A stretch of DNA of 64,000 nt from Mycolicibacter sp. MU0102 (GTDB lineage Bacteria; Actinomycetota; Actinomycetes; Mycobacteriales; Mycobacteriaceae). The stretch is from assembly GCF_963378105.1 (NCBI RefSeq), contig NZ_OY726398.1, forward strand, positions 3,658,001-3,722,000, read 5' to 3'. Position numbers and translations under genes: made by a program. Shown here one piece after another: positions 17,223 to 25,266 of the stretch (its first letter is position 1; the number at the start of each line of letters is the position of its first letter). Under the pieces are notes generated by a model. The model was not told where the DNA came from and ran no database searches. It was given only the letters and a program-made list of their open reading frames with translations.

Positions 17223-17714
17223 TCAGACGAGACCGAGCTGGATGAGTTCGATGAAGAACTCGGCGAAAGGGTCCGTAAACGGCAGGGAGAACGAGAAGTC
17301 CAGATCCGGATTGTCCGGAACGATGAACGTATTGACCGTCTCCCCGGCCACCCCGATACTCGCTGCCCCGAACCCCAGGTTGTCCTCCGGATCGGTTCCC
17401 GACGTGAGAATGTCGGTGAACAGCGACGTCTGAAGGACGACCGCAACGTAGTTGTCGTCGGACGGGTCCCCAGCCGAGGTGAGGGTGAACAACCCGAAAT
17501 CGGTGGTGTGACTGATGAAGTCCGGGTCGTCGACCACGGTGGACAGAGCGGCACCCGGGTCTCCGAAGTCACCGAAGAGCCAAGAGTCGGCGCCCATACC
17601 GCGGCCACCCCCGTCGGCGTAGGCCGGAGTACCGATCGCCAACGGGACTAGCCCGGCGGCCAAAGCCGCGCCGACACCTACGGCCGCTCGGCGGCTCGCA
17701 ATTGTTCTACTCAT
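17223..17714 (-). CDS. Small exported protein of unknown function
   Basis: A 163-residue protein beginning MSRTIASRRAAVGVGAALAA, followed by a hydrophobic stretch and an Ala-Tyr-Ala-Asp cleavage site, a clear Sec signal peptide. The mature part is acidic and Asp/Phe/Gly rich (for example DPDFISHTTDFGLF and PDNPDLDFSFSLPFTDPF), with no known domain that I recognise. The ATG overlaps the stop of the upstream methyltransferase by 4 nt (ATGA), so it is translationally coupled to it. The style resembles mycobacterial secreted families with repeated Asp-Phe motifs. Function not assigned. Confidence 0.75.
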   Translation of the reverse strand: MSRTIASRRAAVGVGAALAAGLVPLAIGTPAYADGGGRGMGADSWLFGDFGDPGAALSTVVDDPDFISHTTDFGLFTLTSAGDPSDDNYVAVVLQTSLFTDILTSGTDPEDNLGFGAASIGVAGETVNTFIVPDNPDLDFSFSLPFTDPFAEFFIELIQLGLV

Positions 17715-18394
17715 GGTGGGAACTCCAATCTCTCGACGTTACCTAGCCCACGTTCACGCCTGATCGGCGGTTCACGCAGCACAGTGGCGAACCCCTGCAG
17801 CTGCGGTGTGCACGGCGGCGGTACCGGAGTACGTCGAATGCTGGACAGACCGGTGGTGTCGAATCCTGCTGCGGCGATAGCGTCGATGGTCCGGCGGTTC
17901 GGCCGGCAGCCGGACGCCAGCCATGCCCACGGCTCCGCGATCAGGTCTTGGAATCGACCCATCGCGCCGTCACCGCGGACATGCTCAAGCACCACCAGCC
18001 GGCCCCCTGGGGCCAGCACCCGGCGAATCTCAGCGAGGGTGGCATCGACGTCGTCGACCGAGCACAGCACGAGACCGACATGTACCGAATCGAAACTGTT
18101 GTCCGGGAAGGGAATCGACTCACCCACTCCATCGACGATATCCACCGCGATGCCGTGGCGGCGGGCGATCGCGGCGGCCATCCGGCGCATCGCGGGCTCC
18201 GGTTCGATGGCCGCGACCGACGTCACCGCCGCGGGCAGAAACATCAGGTCCGCACCCGGCCCGAGGCCGACCATCAGCAACCGGCCCATCGCGTGGCTCA
18301 TGGCCGTCCGACGGTACCGGCGATAGAACAGCCGGTCGAAGAACGGCATTCCGAGCCGATACACGTACGGGAACAGCGGATTACGGCGCGCCAT
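17711..18394 (-). CDS. Class I SAM-dependent methyltransferase (UbiE-like)
   Basis: A 227-residue methyltransferase. SAM-binding motif I is LLMVGLGPGADLMFLP, motif II has the acidic IEPEP, and later motifs are ESIPFPDNSFDSVHV and EIRRVLAPGGRLVVLEHV, the usual UbiE/COQ5 wording. The ATG at 18394 (MARRNPLFPY) is preferred; it lies 14 nt inside the end of the DUF4389 gene. The substrate is unknown. A lipid or quinone target is possible given the adjoining membrane protein and monooxygenase. Confidence 0.85.
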   Translation of the reverse strand: MARRNPLFPYVYRLGMPFFDRLFYRRYRRTAMSHAMGRLLMVGLGPGADLMFLPAAVTSVAAIEPEPAMRRMAAAIARRHGIAVDIVDGVGESIPFPDNSFDSVHVGLVLCSVDDVDATLAEIRRVLAPGGRLVVLEHVRGDGAMGRFQDLIAEPWAWLASGCRPNRRTIDAIAAAGFDTTGLSSIRRTPVPPPCTPQLQGFATVLREPPIRRERGLGNVERLEFPP

Positions 18395-19040
18395 CGCTCC
18401 CCCACAGCTTGCCCTGATCCAGCCGGAAAGGCGGATACTCGTCACTCATCAAGGAGACGTAGACAGCCACACGGTAACGCCACCGGACGATCCCCAACAG
18501 CAGATCTGACATGCCGGTCGGGATCGTTCCGGTGACCAACAACGCCACCGCGTTGATCACGCAGAGCAACTGCAGCGCAGGCTCCAGAGCCCAACACATC
18601 AGGATCTGCGGCAACCCCAACAACCACCACTTGATCAGCACCGTCCGGCGCTCGAGCCGCTCGGGATAGTCGACCTGCAGATCGGCCGGATAGTCGGGCC
18701 GAGACGCCAGGGTGAACGGCGGGAATCTGTCGGTGCTGTTCATCGGAAACCGGTAATTCATGACGCGCCACGACCAGCGCAGCACGCCCACGTTGAAGTC
18801 GAAGATCGGTCGCGGGTATCGCCCGGTGATCGCAATCGCCACTCCGGCAACAAAGGTCAGCGGCACGTAGGCCAGATACAGGGCGATCAGGATCGGGTAG
18901 TGCGGGGTGGCCAGCACGCACCATTTGATCAGCCAGAGCCAGCGCGACGGACTGTCGAAGTCACCGCGCACCCGCACCGGATCGGCCGGTGCCGGCGCGA
19001 CGGGGCGAGCGACCACATTTTCATGCGTGGGAAGCGACAT
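18381..19040 (-). CDS. DUF4389 membrane protein
   Basis: A 219-residue protein with an internal duplication. Each half contains a Trp/Lys-rich entry (RWLWLIKWCVLATPHYPIL and RTVLIKWWLLGLPQILMC), a pair of hydrophobic segments and a short tail (NYRFPMNSTDRFPPF and VYVSLMSDEYPPF). This twofold RWxxRV-Y-x(n)-YPPF pattern is the DUF4389 signature. Probably four membrane helices. It overlaps the methyltransferase start by 14 nt and follows the monooxygenase by 13 nt, suggesting one transcript. Role unknown. Confidence 0.82.
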   Translation of the reverse strand: MSLPTHENVVARPVAPAPADPVRVRGDFDSPSRWLWLIKWCVLATPHYPILIALYLAYVPLTFVAGVAIAITGRYPRPIFDFNVGVLRWSWRVMNYRFPMNSTDRFPPFTLASRPDYPADLQVDYPERLERRTVLIKWWLLGLPQILMCWALEPALQLLCVINAVALLVTGTIPTGMSDLLLGIVRWRYRVAVYVSLMSDEYPPFRLDQGKLWGSDGAP

Positions 19041-19053
19041 TGGCCCGCCCTCC

Positions 19054-20301
19054 TCAGTGACTGTGATCTGTGGTCTGGCCGGCGGTGTGATCGATGTCGG
19101 CCAGCCCGAGGCCGCGGTTGATCTCAGCCGACATCCGGCGATGACTGACTGAGCGCAAAAACATGGTCATCCCCCAGGTGTGCAATCGATCCGGGATGTA
19201 CGCCGCCGGCCGCAGCACCAGCTCACTGTGCGACAGCTGCAGCGCCGTCACCCGCGATACCGCCGCCACTTTGCGGCGGCGAGTGTTCTCATACCAGCGC
19301 AGCGCGCGTCCCAGATCGCCATGCGACGGTGCCGACCGGAGATCCGCGAGCGCCTTGCACAGCACCATGGTGTCCAGCAGCGCCTGGTTGGTTCCCTGCG
19401 CCATGGTGGGCGGCATGGTGTGCGAAGCGTCGCCGATCAGGGTGACCGCCCCGCGGCCTGAGCCGGGAACCGGATGACGAAAGTGTGGGTAGGGCGATCC
19501 GGCCAGGTCGTCGTCGGTCAAGGCGGCCAGCACGCGATCGACCGGCGCGGACCACCCGGCGAACTGTTGGCGGATCATGTCGATCGGGGATGCCGGCCGA
19601 ACGAAATCCGGCGACCATGGCAGGTCGAACCACCACTGCAGCTCAGTGCCACCGGCCGGCCACAACCCGAGGTTTCCGTGCTTGCCGACGACCATTAGTG
19701 CCACCCGCTTGTCGGCGACCAGGCCGGGGAGGCTGACCAGGCCCTGCCAGCTGCTCCAGCCGGTCGGCTGGGCTGGTGGCGCGTCGGTGAGGTCCCGCAC
19801 CATCGAATGCAGCCCGTCGGCGCCGATCAACAGATCCCCGCTGACGGAGCTGCCGTCGTGGAAATCGACGCGCACTGCGCCGTCGGTAGCGCTCATACCC
19901 ACCGCGCGGGCGTTGCACCGGATGCGTTCGGACGGAAAGTCCTCCAGCAGGCGTTCCAGCAGGACCCGGCGCGGAACCATCCGGACCGGTGCGCCCAACC
20001 CCCGCTCCATCGCTGTCATGTCGAGCGTGGCCAGCGGGCGCCCGGTGGACGTCGTCACCTGGACCGCAGCCAACGGCTGACCGGCTCCAGCCATGTCCAC
20101 GCCCAGCTGCCCCAGCACCGTCGCGCCGTTGGACCAGATGGTCACGGCACCGCCGCCGGCCTGAAGGTGCGGCCGCTGCTCGAAAACGGTGACGTCGTGA
20201 CCGTCACGCACCAGTCCGCGAGCAAGCGAAAGCCCCGCCACGCCCGCGCCGACCACGAGGATGCGCAAGGCTGATGGCGCGTTCAAGGCTCGCACCTTCA
20301 C
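19054..20301 (-). CDS. FAD-dependent monooxygenase (PHBH fold)
   Basis: A 415-residue class A flavoprotein monooxygenase. Visible motifs are the ADP-binding GxGxxG in RILVVGAGVAGLSLARGL, the DG motif in DLLIGADGLHSMVRD, and the GD motif in LIGDASHTMPPTMAQG. Such enzymes hydroxylate aromatic or polyketide substrates using NAD(P)H and oxygen. GTG start at 20301. The gene sits just after map, where M. tuberculosis has sigL-rslA, so it marks a local replacement. Substrate unknown. Confidence 0.88.
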   Translation of the reverse strand: MKVRALNAPSALRILVVGAGVAGLSLARGLVRDGHDVTVFEQRPHLQAGGGAVTIWSNGATVLGQLGVDMAGAGQPLAAVQVTTSTGRPLATLDMTAMERGLGAPVRMVPRRVLLERLLEDFPSERIRCNARAVGMSATDGAVRVDFHDGSSVSGDLLIGADGLHSMVRDLTDAPPAQPTGWSSWQGLVSLPGLVADKRVALMVVGKHGNLGLWPAGGTELQWWFDLPWSPDFVRPASPIDMIRQQFAGWSAPVDRVLAALTDDDLAGSPYPHFRHPVPGSGRGAVTLIGDASHTMPPTMAQGTNQALLDTMVLCKALADLRSAPSHGDLGRALRWYENTRRRKVAAVSRVTALQLSHSELVLRPAAYIPDRLHTWGMTMFLRSVSHRRMSAEINRGLGLADIDHTAGQTTDHSH

Positions 20302-20347
20302 CGTGGTGACACGGTTCAGCGAGGCCTTTGGTTCATTCCCCTACGAA

Positions 20348-21151
20348 TCAGCCCGCAGCTGGGCTGGTCAGAATCCTGGGTCCGTCCTCGGTCACCGCAA
20401 CACTGTGCTCCCAGTGCGCGGCGCGCGACCCGTCGGCGGTGACGACGGTCCACTCGTCTTCAAGGATCACGGTCTGGTCGGTTCCCAGCGTCAGCATCGG
20501 CTCGATGGCCAGCACCGAGCCCGCCACCAGCAGCGGTCCGCGGCCCGGCGATCCCTCGTTGGGCAGGAAGGGGTCCATGTGCATCTGGCGGCCGATACCG
20601 TGGCCGCCGTAACCGGCAACGATGCCGAAAGAGCGCTTGAACTCCGTCGACGCGGCCCGGGCGCCCATTTCGATGGCGTGTGACACGTCGCTGAGTCGGT
20701 TGCCCACCACCATCGCCGCGATGCCGGCCTCCATCGCCTGTCGGGTCGCCGCGGACAGGCTTTCGTCGGCCGCGCTGAGCGTCCCGATCCCGAAGGTGAC
20801 CGCGGCGTCGCCGTGCCAGCCGTCCAGGATCGCGCCGCAGTCGATGGACACCAGATCGCCGGCCGCCAGCACCTCGGCCGCCGTCGGGATGCCGTGGACC
20901 ACCCGGTCGTTGACCGAGCTGCAGATCGATGCCGGGAAGCCGTGGTATCCCAGGAACGACGGCGTGGCGCCCGCGTCCCGGATCACCGATTCGGCGATTT
21001 CGTCCAGTTGCAAGGTCGAGACGCCGACGGCCGCTGCTTCGCGGACTGCGGCCAGCGCGGCGGCGACGACGGCGCCCGCCGCAGCCATCGCGTCGAGCTC
21101 ACCGGGGCTGCGATGCGGCACCGCTTTGCGCCGCTTCGGCAGTCCGATCAC
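20348..21151 (-). CDS. map: Methionine aminopeptidase, type I
   Basis: Removes the N-terminal methionine from nascent proteins, using two metal ions. The 267-residue sequence shows the metal-ligand segments DLVSIDCGAILDGWHGDAAV (two Asp), GYGGHGIGRQMHMDP (His) and VLAIEPMLTLG (Glu), and a later Glu in HWEHSVAVTEDG. Its ATG overlaps the adk stop by 1 nt, so secY-adk-map form a tightly packed unit as in other actinobacteria. Confidence 0.95.
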   Translation of the reverse strand: MIGLPKRRKAVPHRSPGELDAMAAAGAVVAAALAAVREAAAVGVSTLQLDEIAESVIRDAGATPSFLGYHGFPASICSSVNDRVVHGIPTAAEVLAAGDLVSIDCGAILDGWHGDAAVTFGIGTLSAADESLSAATRQAMEAGIAAMVVGNRLSDVSHAIEMGARAASTEFKRSFGIVAGYGGHGIGRQMHMDPFLPNEGSPGRGPLLVAGSVLAIEPMLTLGTDQTVILEDEWTVVTADGSRAAHWEHSVAVTEDGPRILTSPAAG

Positions 21152-21702
21152 TACTGTCCCAGGGCGTTCAGGGCGCGGCTAAACACCTCATCGAGCGTGC
21201 CGAGCGCGTCCACCACGTGCAGCTCGTGCTCGTCCTGGTAGTAGTCCAACAGCGGCGTGGTCTCCTCGCGGTAGACCATCATGCGGTTGTGGATGACATC
21301 GGCGGTGTCGTCGGCGCGGCCACGTTCCTTGAGCCGCTTGAGCAGTTCGCTCTCGGTGACCCGGAACTCGAGCACCGCATCCAGCTTGGTCTGGCGACGC
21401 TCCAGCATGGTGTGCAGTGCCTCGGCCTGCTCCACCGAACGGGGGTAGCCGTCGAGGATGAATCCGTTGGCGGCGTCGGGCTGATCGAGCCGGTCGTCGA
21501 CCAGCGCGTTGGTGAGCTCCGGCGGCACCAGGTCTCCGGCATCGAGGTACTGCTTGGCCTGCTTGCCCAGCTCGGTGCCCTCGGCGATGTTGTGGCGGAA
21601 CAGATCGCCGGTGGAGATCTGCGGGACGCCCAGCTTCTCCGCCAGCTTCGCCGCCTGGGTGCCCTTGCCGGCCCCCGGCGGTCCCAGCAGTACGACTCTC
21701 AC
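21151..21702 (-). CDS. adk: Adenylate kinase
   Basis: Catalyses AMP + ATP = 2 ADP in the cytosol. The 183-residue protein is the short, lidless form typical of mycobacteria. The P-loop is GPPGAGKGTQ at residues 7-16, the AMP-binding region contains ISTGDLFRHNIAEG, and DGYPRSVEQAEAL is the conserved FPR-like segment. It overlaps secY by 4 nt upstream and map by 1 nt downstream. Confidence 0.96.
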   Translation of the reverse strand: MRVVLLGPPGAGKGTQAAKLAEKLGVPQISTGDLFRHNIAEGTELGKQAKQYLDAGDLVPPELTNALVDDRLDQPDAANGFILDGYPRSVEQAEALHTMLERRQTKLDAVLEFRVTESELLKRLKERGRADDTADVIHNRMMVYREETTPLLDYYQDEHELHVVDALGTLDEVFSRALNALGQ

Positions 21703-23030
21703 TTGAGGAACCCTTCGTAGTTGCGCTGCATGAGCTGGCTCTCGATCTGCTTCACCGTGTCCAAACCGACGCCGATCATGATCAGCACCGCGGTGCCGCC
21801 GAAGGGCAGGTTCTGAACGGTGCCCGAACTGCCCATGTGCAGGAACAGGTTGGGCAGCACCGAGATGACGCCAAGGTAGATCGAGCCAGGCAGCGTGATC
21901 CGGCTGAGCACATAGCGCAGGTAGTCCGCCGTCGGGCGTCCCGGCCGGATGCCCGGAATGAAGCCGCCGAACTTCTTCATCTCGTCGGCCCGCTCGTCGG
22001 GGTTGAACGTGATCGACACGTAGAAGTACGTGAAGAAGATGATCAGGCCGAAGTACAGCGCGATGTAGACGAAGTTGGACGGGTCAGACAGGTAGGTGCT
22101 GACGAACTTGTCCCACCAGCTGTTGCCGGGGCCGCCGCTGCCACTGTGGACCAGCTGGGTGATCAGCTGCGGAATGTAGATCAGCGACGAGGCGAAGATG
22201 ACCGGGATAACGCCGGCCTGGTTGACCTTCAGCGGCAGGTACGTCGACGTGCCGCCGTACATGCGCCGGCCCACCATGCGCTTGGCGTACTGCACCGGGA
22301 TACGGCGCTGGCCCTGCTCCACGAAGACCACGCCGACGACGATGGCCAGTGCGGCCAACAGGACCATGGTGAACACCACGGCGCCGCGGGAGTCGAGGAT
22401 GGTCTTGCCCTCGATCGGAATACGGGCGGCGATACCGACGAAGATCAGCAGCGACATGCCGTTGCCGATGCCGCGCTCGGTGATGAGCTCGCCGAGCCAC
22501 ATCACCAGCACCGCCCCGGAGGTCATCACCAGCACGATCACCATCAGGGTGAAGATGCTGTGGTCGGAGATGATGTCGTGGCGGAGGCTGCAGGTCTGCA
22601 GCAGTCCGCCGTTGGCGGCCAGCGCCACGATGCTGGTGGCCTGCAGAACGGCCAGCGCAACCGTCAGATAACGGGTGTACTGCGTCATCTTGTTCTGGCC
22701 GGACTGGCCTTCTTTACGCAGTTCCTCGAAGCGCGGGATCACCACGGTGAGCAGCTGCACGATGATGCTGGCGGTGATGTAGGGCATCACGCCGATGGCG
22801 AACACCGTCAGCTGCAGCAGTGCGCCGCCGGAGAACAGGTTGATCAGTGAGTACACCTGGGCGGCATCGCCACCGCTGACTTCCTTGATGCACTGCTGCA
22901 CGTTCTGGTAGTCGACGCCGGGCGACGGGATCGCGGCTCCCAGCCGGTACACCACGATGATGCCCAGCGCGAAGAGGATCTTGCGCCTCAGGTCGACCGT
23001 CCGCAGCGCTGAGATGAAAGCCGAGAACAC
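21699..23030 (-). CDS. secY: Preprotein translocase subunit SecY
   Basis: The channel subunit of the Sec translocon in the inner membrane. The 443-residue protein has the usual ten transmembrane segments, beginning with RKILFALGIIVVYRLGAAIP and ending in the basic QLMQRNYEGFLK tail. RYLTVALAVLQATSIV and GIGNGMSLLIFVGIAARIP are SecY signature regions. It starts the secY-adk-map unit here, separated from rplO by about 12 kb because the PGRS gene and others are inserted. Confidence 0.97.
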   Translation of the reverse strand: MFSAFISALRTVDLRRKILFALGIIVVYRLGAAIPSPGVDYQNVQQCIKEVSGGDAAQVYSLINLFSGGALLQLTVFAIGVMPYITASIIVQLLTVVIPRFEELRKEGQSGQNKMTQYTRYLTVALAVLQATSIVALAANGGLLQTCSLRHDIISDHSIFTLMVIVLVMTSGAVLVMWLGELITERGIGNGMSLLIFVGIAARIPIEGKTILDSRGAVVFTMVLLAALAIVVGVVFVEQGQRRIPVQYAKRMVGRRMYGGTSTYLPLKVNQAGVIPVIFASSLIYIPQLITQLVHSGSGGPGNSWWDKFVSTYLSDPSNFVYIALYFGLIIFFTYFYVSITFNPDERADEMKKFGGFIPGIRPGRPTADYLRYVLSRITLPGSIYLGVISVLPNLFLHMGSSGTVQNLPFGGTAVLIMIGVGLDTVKQIESQLMQRNYEGFLK

Positions 23031-23344
23031 TCTTCTCCTCCTGCGCAGCCGAGGTCCGGTCGCGGCGTTCCAATGGGCTGTTGTGTCCCAGCCCCGGTTA
23101 GTCCTGGGTTAGTCCTGCGTTTTCGCGTCCACGGGCCGGCCAGCTATGACAAGGCCACGCGTGTCCTAGGCGCGTCAGCAGTCTACGAGAGTAACAGCTG
23201 CGCACGACGGGCCGGGCGGGCGTTGGCGGCACTGCCAGCGCGCGATCAGCGTAGCGGCGTACAGTCGTCGATAGCTCGTTAAATACGCTAACTAACTTCC
23301 CGGCGGCACTCGACCGGCAGAGCTAGATAGATAGGAGTGCGCAC
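23031..23344. promoter_or_regulatory. Divergent promoter region, secY unit / methyltransferase pair
   Basis: This 314-bp gap separates the leftward secY unit from the rightward methyltransferases, so it must hold both promoters. The rightward side has an AT-richer stretch (TTAAATACGCTAACTAAC near 23279-23296) before the AGGAG at about 23332. I see no long inverted repeat or open frame with family resemblance in it. Confidence 0.5.
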
Positions 23345-24268
23345 ATGGCACGTACCGATAACGACACCTGGGACCTGGCCTCCAGCGTGGGCATCACCGC
23401 CACCGGCGTGGCTGTGGGCCGCGCGATCGCCAGCCGGGCCGCCCATCCCCTGATCAACGACCCGTTCGCTGAGCCGCTGGTGCGTGCCGTCGGCCTGGAC
23501 CTGTTCACCAGATTGGCCAGCGGTGAGATCGCCCCGGAAGACTTCGGCGACCAAACCCCGATGGACATGGCCCGGATGGCCGACAACATGGCGGCCCGCA
23601 CCCGGTTCTTCGATGACTTCTTCGAAGATGCGGGCGCCGCCGGCATTCGCCAGGTCGTCATTCTGGCGTCCGGACTGGACTCGCGTGCCTACCGGCTGGA
23701 CTGGCCGGCGGGCACCGTCGTCTATGAGGTCGACCAGCCCGAGGTGATCGAGTTCAAGACCCGCGTACTGGCCGAGCAGGGTGCGCAGCCCACCGCCGAG
23801 CGGCGGACCGTCTCGATCGACCTGCGTGAGGACTGGCCGGCGGCGCTGCGGGCGGCGGGCTTCGACCCCGCCCTGCCGACGGCCTGGAGCGCGGAGGGAC
23901 TGCTGGGTTACCTGCCCCCGGACGCGCAGGACCGGCTGCTGGACACCGTCACGGCACTGAGCGCACCGGGCAGCCGGATCGCCACCGAGAGCATGCCGGG
24001 CCTGGACGCCGACGCCGAAGGACAGGCCCGCCGGCGCATGCAGGAATCCGCGGAACGGATGCGCAGCCACGGCGTCGACATCGACATGGCCGAACTGCTC
24101 TATTTCGGGGACCGCAACGAAGCCGGTAGTTATCTGGCCGACCACGACTGGTGGGTCGACAGCCACGACGTCGGCGCCTTGTTCGCCGAGTACGGGCTGC
24201 CACCACTGGATGTCGACGACGAGCCCGGCTTCGGCAAGCTGGCCTACATCAGCGCGATTCGGGGCTGA
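23345..24268 (+). CDS. SAM-dependent methyltransferase, TIGR00027 family
   Basis: A 307-residue member of a family expanded in mycobacteria (Rv0726c/Rv0731c group), which lies beside secY in M. tuberculosis as well. Motifs are the conserved N-terminus DNDTWDLASSVGITATGVAV, GLDSRAYRLDWPAG, the acidic VYEVDQPEVIEFK, and the WSAEGLLGYLPPDAQDRL stretch. The second copy starts 5 nt after this stop. The substrates are unknown, but the family resembles leucine carboxyl and polyketide O-methyltransferases. Confidence 0.92.
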   Translation: MARTDNDTWDLASSVGITATGVAVGRAIASRAAHPLINDPFAEPLVRAVGLDLFTRLASGEIAPEDFGDQTPMDMARMADNMAARTRFFDDFFEDAGAAGIRQVVILASGLDSRAYRLDWPAGTVVYEVDQPEVIEFKTRVLAEQGAQPTAERRTVSIDLREDWPAALRAAGFDPALPTAWSAEGLLGYLPPDAQDRLLDTVTALSAPGSRIATESMPGLDADAEGQARRRMQESAERMRSHGVDIDMAELLYFGDRNEAGSYLADHDWWVDSHDVGALFAEYGLPPLDVDDEPGFGKLAYISAIRG

Positions 24269-24273
24269 GGGCC

Positions 24274-25182
24274 ATGGCACGCACTGAGAACGACAGCTGG
24301 GACCTGGCCTCCAGCGTGGGCACCACCGCCACCATGGTCGCCGCCGCCCGCGCGCTGGCCACCGCGGAAGCCGAGCCGATCATCTCCGACCCCTTCGCGG
24401 CGCCGCTGGTGCGGGCGGTCGGGATCGACTTCTTCACCAAGATGGTCGACGGCACGCTCGACCCGGCGGTGGCCGCCGAGGCCAAGTCCGCCGCCGAACC
24501 GATGACCGCCGTGATGGCAGTGCGCACCCGGCTCTTCGACGATTTCTTCGGCCAAGCCGCAGACGCCGGCGTCCGGCAGTCGGTCATCCTGGCCGCCGGA
24601 CTGGATTCGCGGGCCTACCGGCTGGGTTGGCCGCAGGGCAGCGTGGTCTACGAGATCGACCAGCCGGACGTGATCGAGTTCAAGTCCCGCACGCTGGCCG
24701 ACTTGGGGGCCCGGCCGACCGCCGATCGCCGCGCGGTGGCCGTCGATCTGCGCGACGACTGGCCGGCTGCATTGCGCGACAGCGGTTTCGACCCGACCAA
24801 GCCCACCGCGTGGAGCGCTGAGGGTCTGCTCATCTATCTGCCGCCGGATGCGCAGGACCGGCTGTTCGACCACATCACCGCGTTGAGCGCCCCGGGCAGC
24901 CGGGTGGCCACCGAGTACCACCCCGACGGCGCGGCGACACTGAGCGACTCGAACCAGTCACTGGGCCAGCGGTTCGCCGACCAGGGTCTGGATCTCGACA
25001 TCGCCACCCTGGTGTACTCCGGCGAGCGAAACCCGGTCGGGGCATACCTGACCGAGCGCGGGTGGCAGGTCCGCGAGCGCGGCCGAGAGACCGTGTTCGC
25101 CGACTACGGTCGTACCTTTCCCGACGGTGACATCGTGGCCCGGCTGCGTAATTCGGTTGCCATCGAGGCGATTCGGCTCTAA
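24274..25182 (+). CDS. SAM-dependent methyltransferase, TIGR00027 family (tandem paralogue)
   Basis: A 302-residue paralogue of the preceding gene, with the same order of motifs: ENDSWDLASSVGTTATMVAA, GLDSRAYRLGWPQG, VYEIDQPDVIEFKSRTLADL and WSAEGLLIYLPPDAQDRLFD. It differs most in the C-terminal third. The ATG at 24274 is 5 nt after the previous stop; the longer frame from 24151 runs inside that gene. The pair reads as a recent tandem duplication and is closed by a strong hairpin at 25202-25245. Confidence 0.91.
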   Translation: MARTENDSWDLASSVGTTATMVAAARALATAEAEPIISDPFAAPLVRAVGIDFFTKMVDGTLDPAVAAEAKSAAEPMTAVMAVRTRLFDDFFGQAADAGVRQSVILAAGLDSRAYRLGWPQGSVVYEIDQPDVIEFKSRTLADLGARPTADRRAVAVDLRDDWPAALRDSGFDPTKPTAWSAEGLLIYLPPDAQDRLFDHITALSAPGSRVATEYHPDGAATLSDSNQSLGQRFADQGLDLDIATLVYSGERNPVGAYLTERGWQVRERGRETVFADYGRTFPDGDIVARLRNSVAIEAIRL

Positions 25183-25201
25183 ACCGCACTCCGCCACCCC
25201 A

Positions 25202-25245
25202 ACGACGATGGCCGCCGGTCCCGAAGGACCGACGGCCATCGTCGT
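25202..25245. terminator. Bidirectional hairpin terminator
   Basis: ACGACGATGGCCG (25202-25214) pairs with CGGCCATCGTCGT (25233-25245), a 13-bp stem. A C/A mismatch follows, then CGGTCC/GGACCG (6 bp) and a CGAA tetraloop. It lies between the converging methyltransferase and PGRS genes, 20 nt past each stop or so. No U tract follows, as is usual for mycobacterial terminators. Confidence 0.85.
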
Positions 25246-25266
25246 GTTGCGTAGGTGGCCGCGCTA

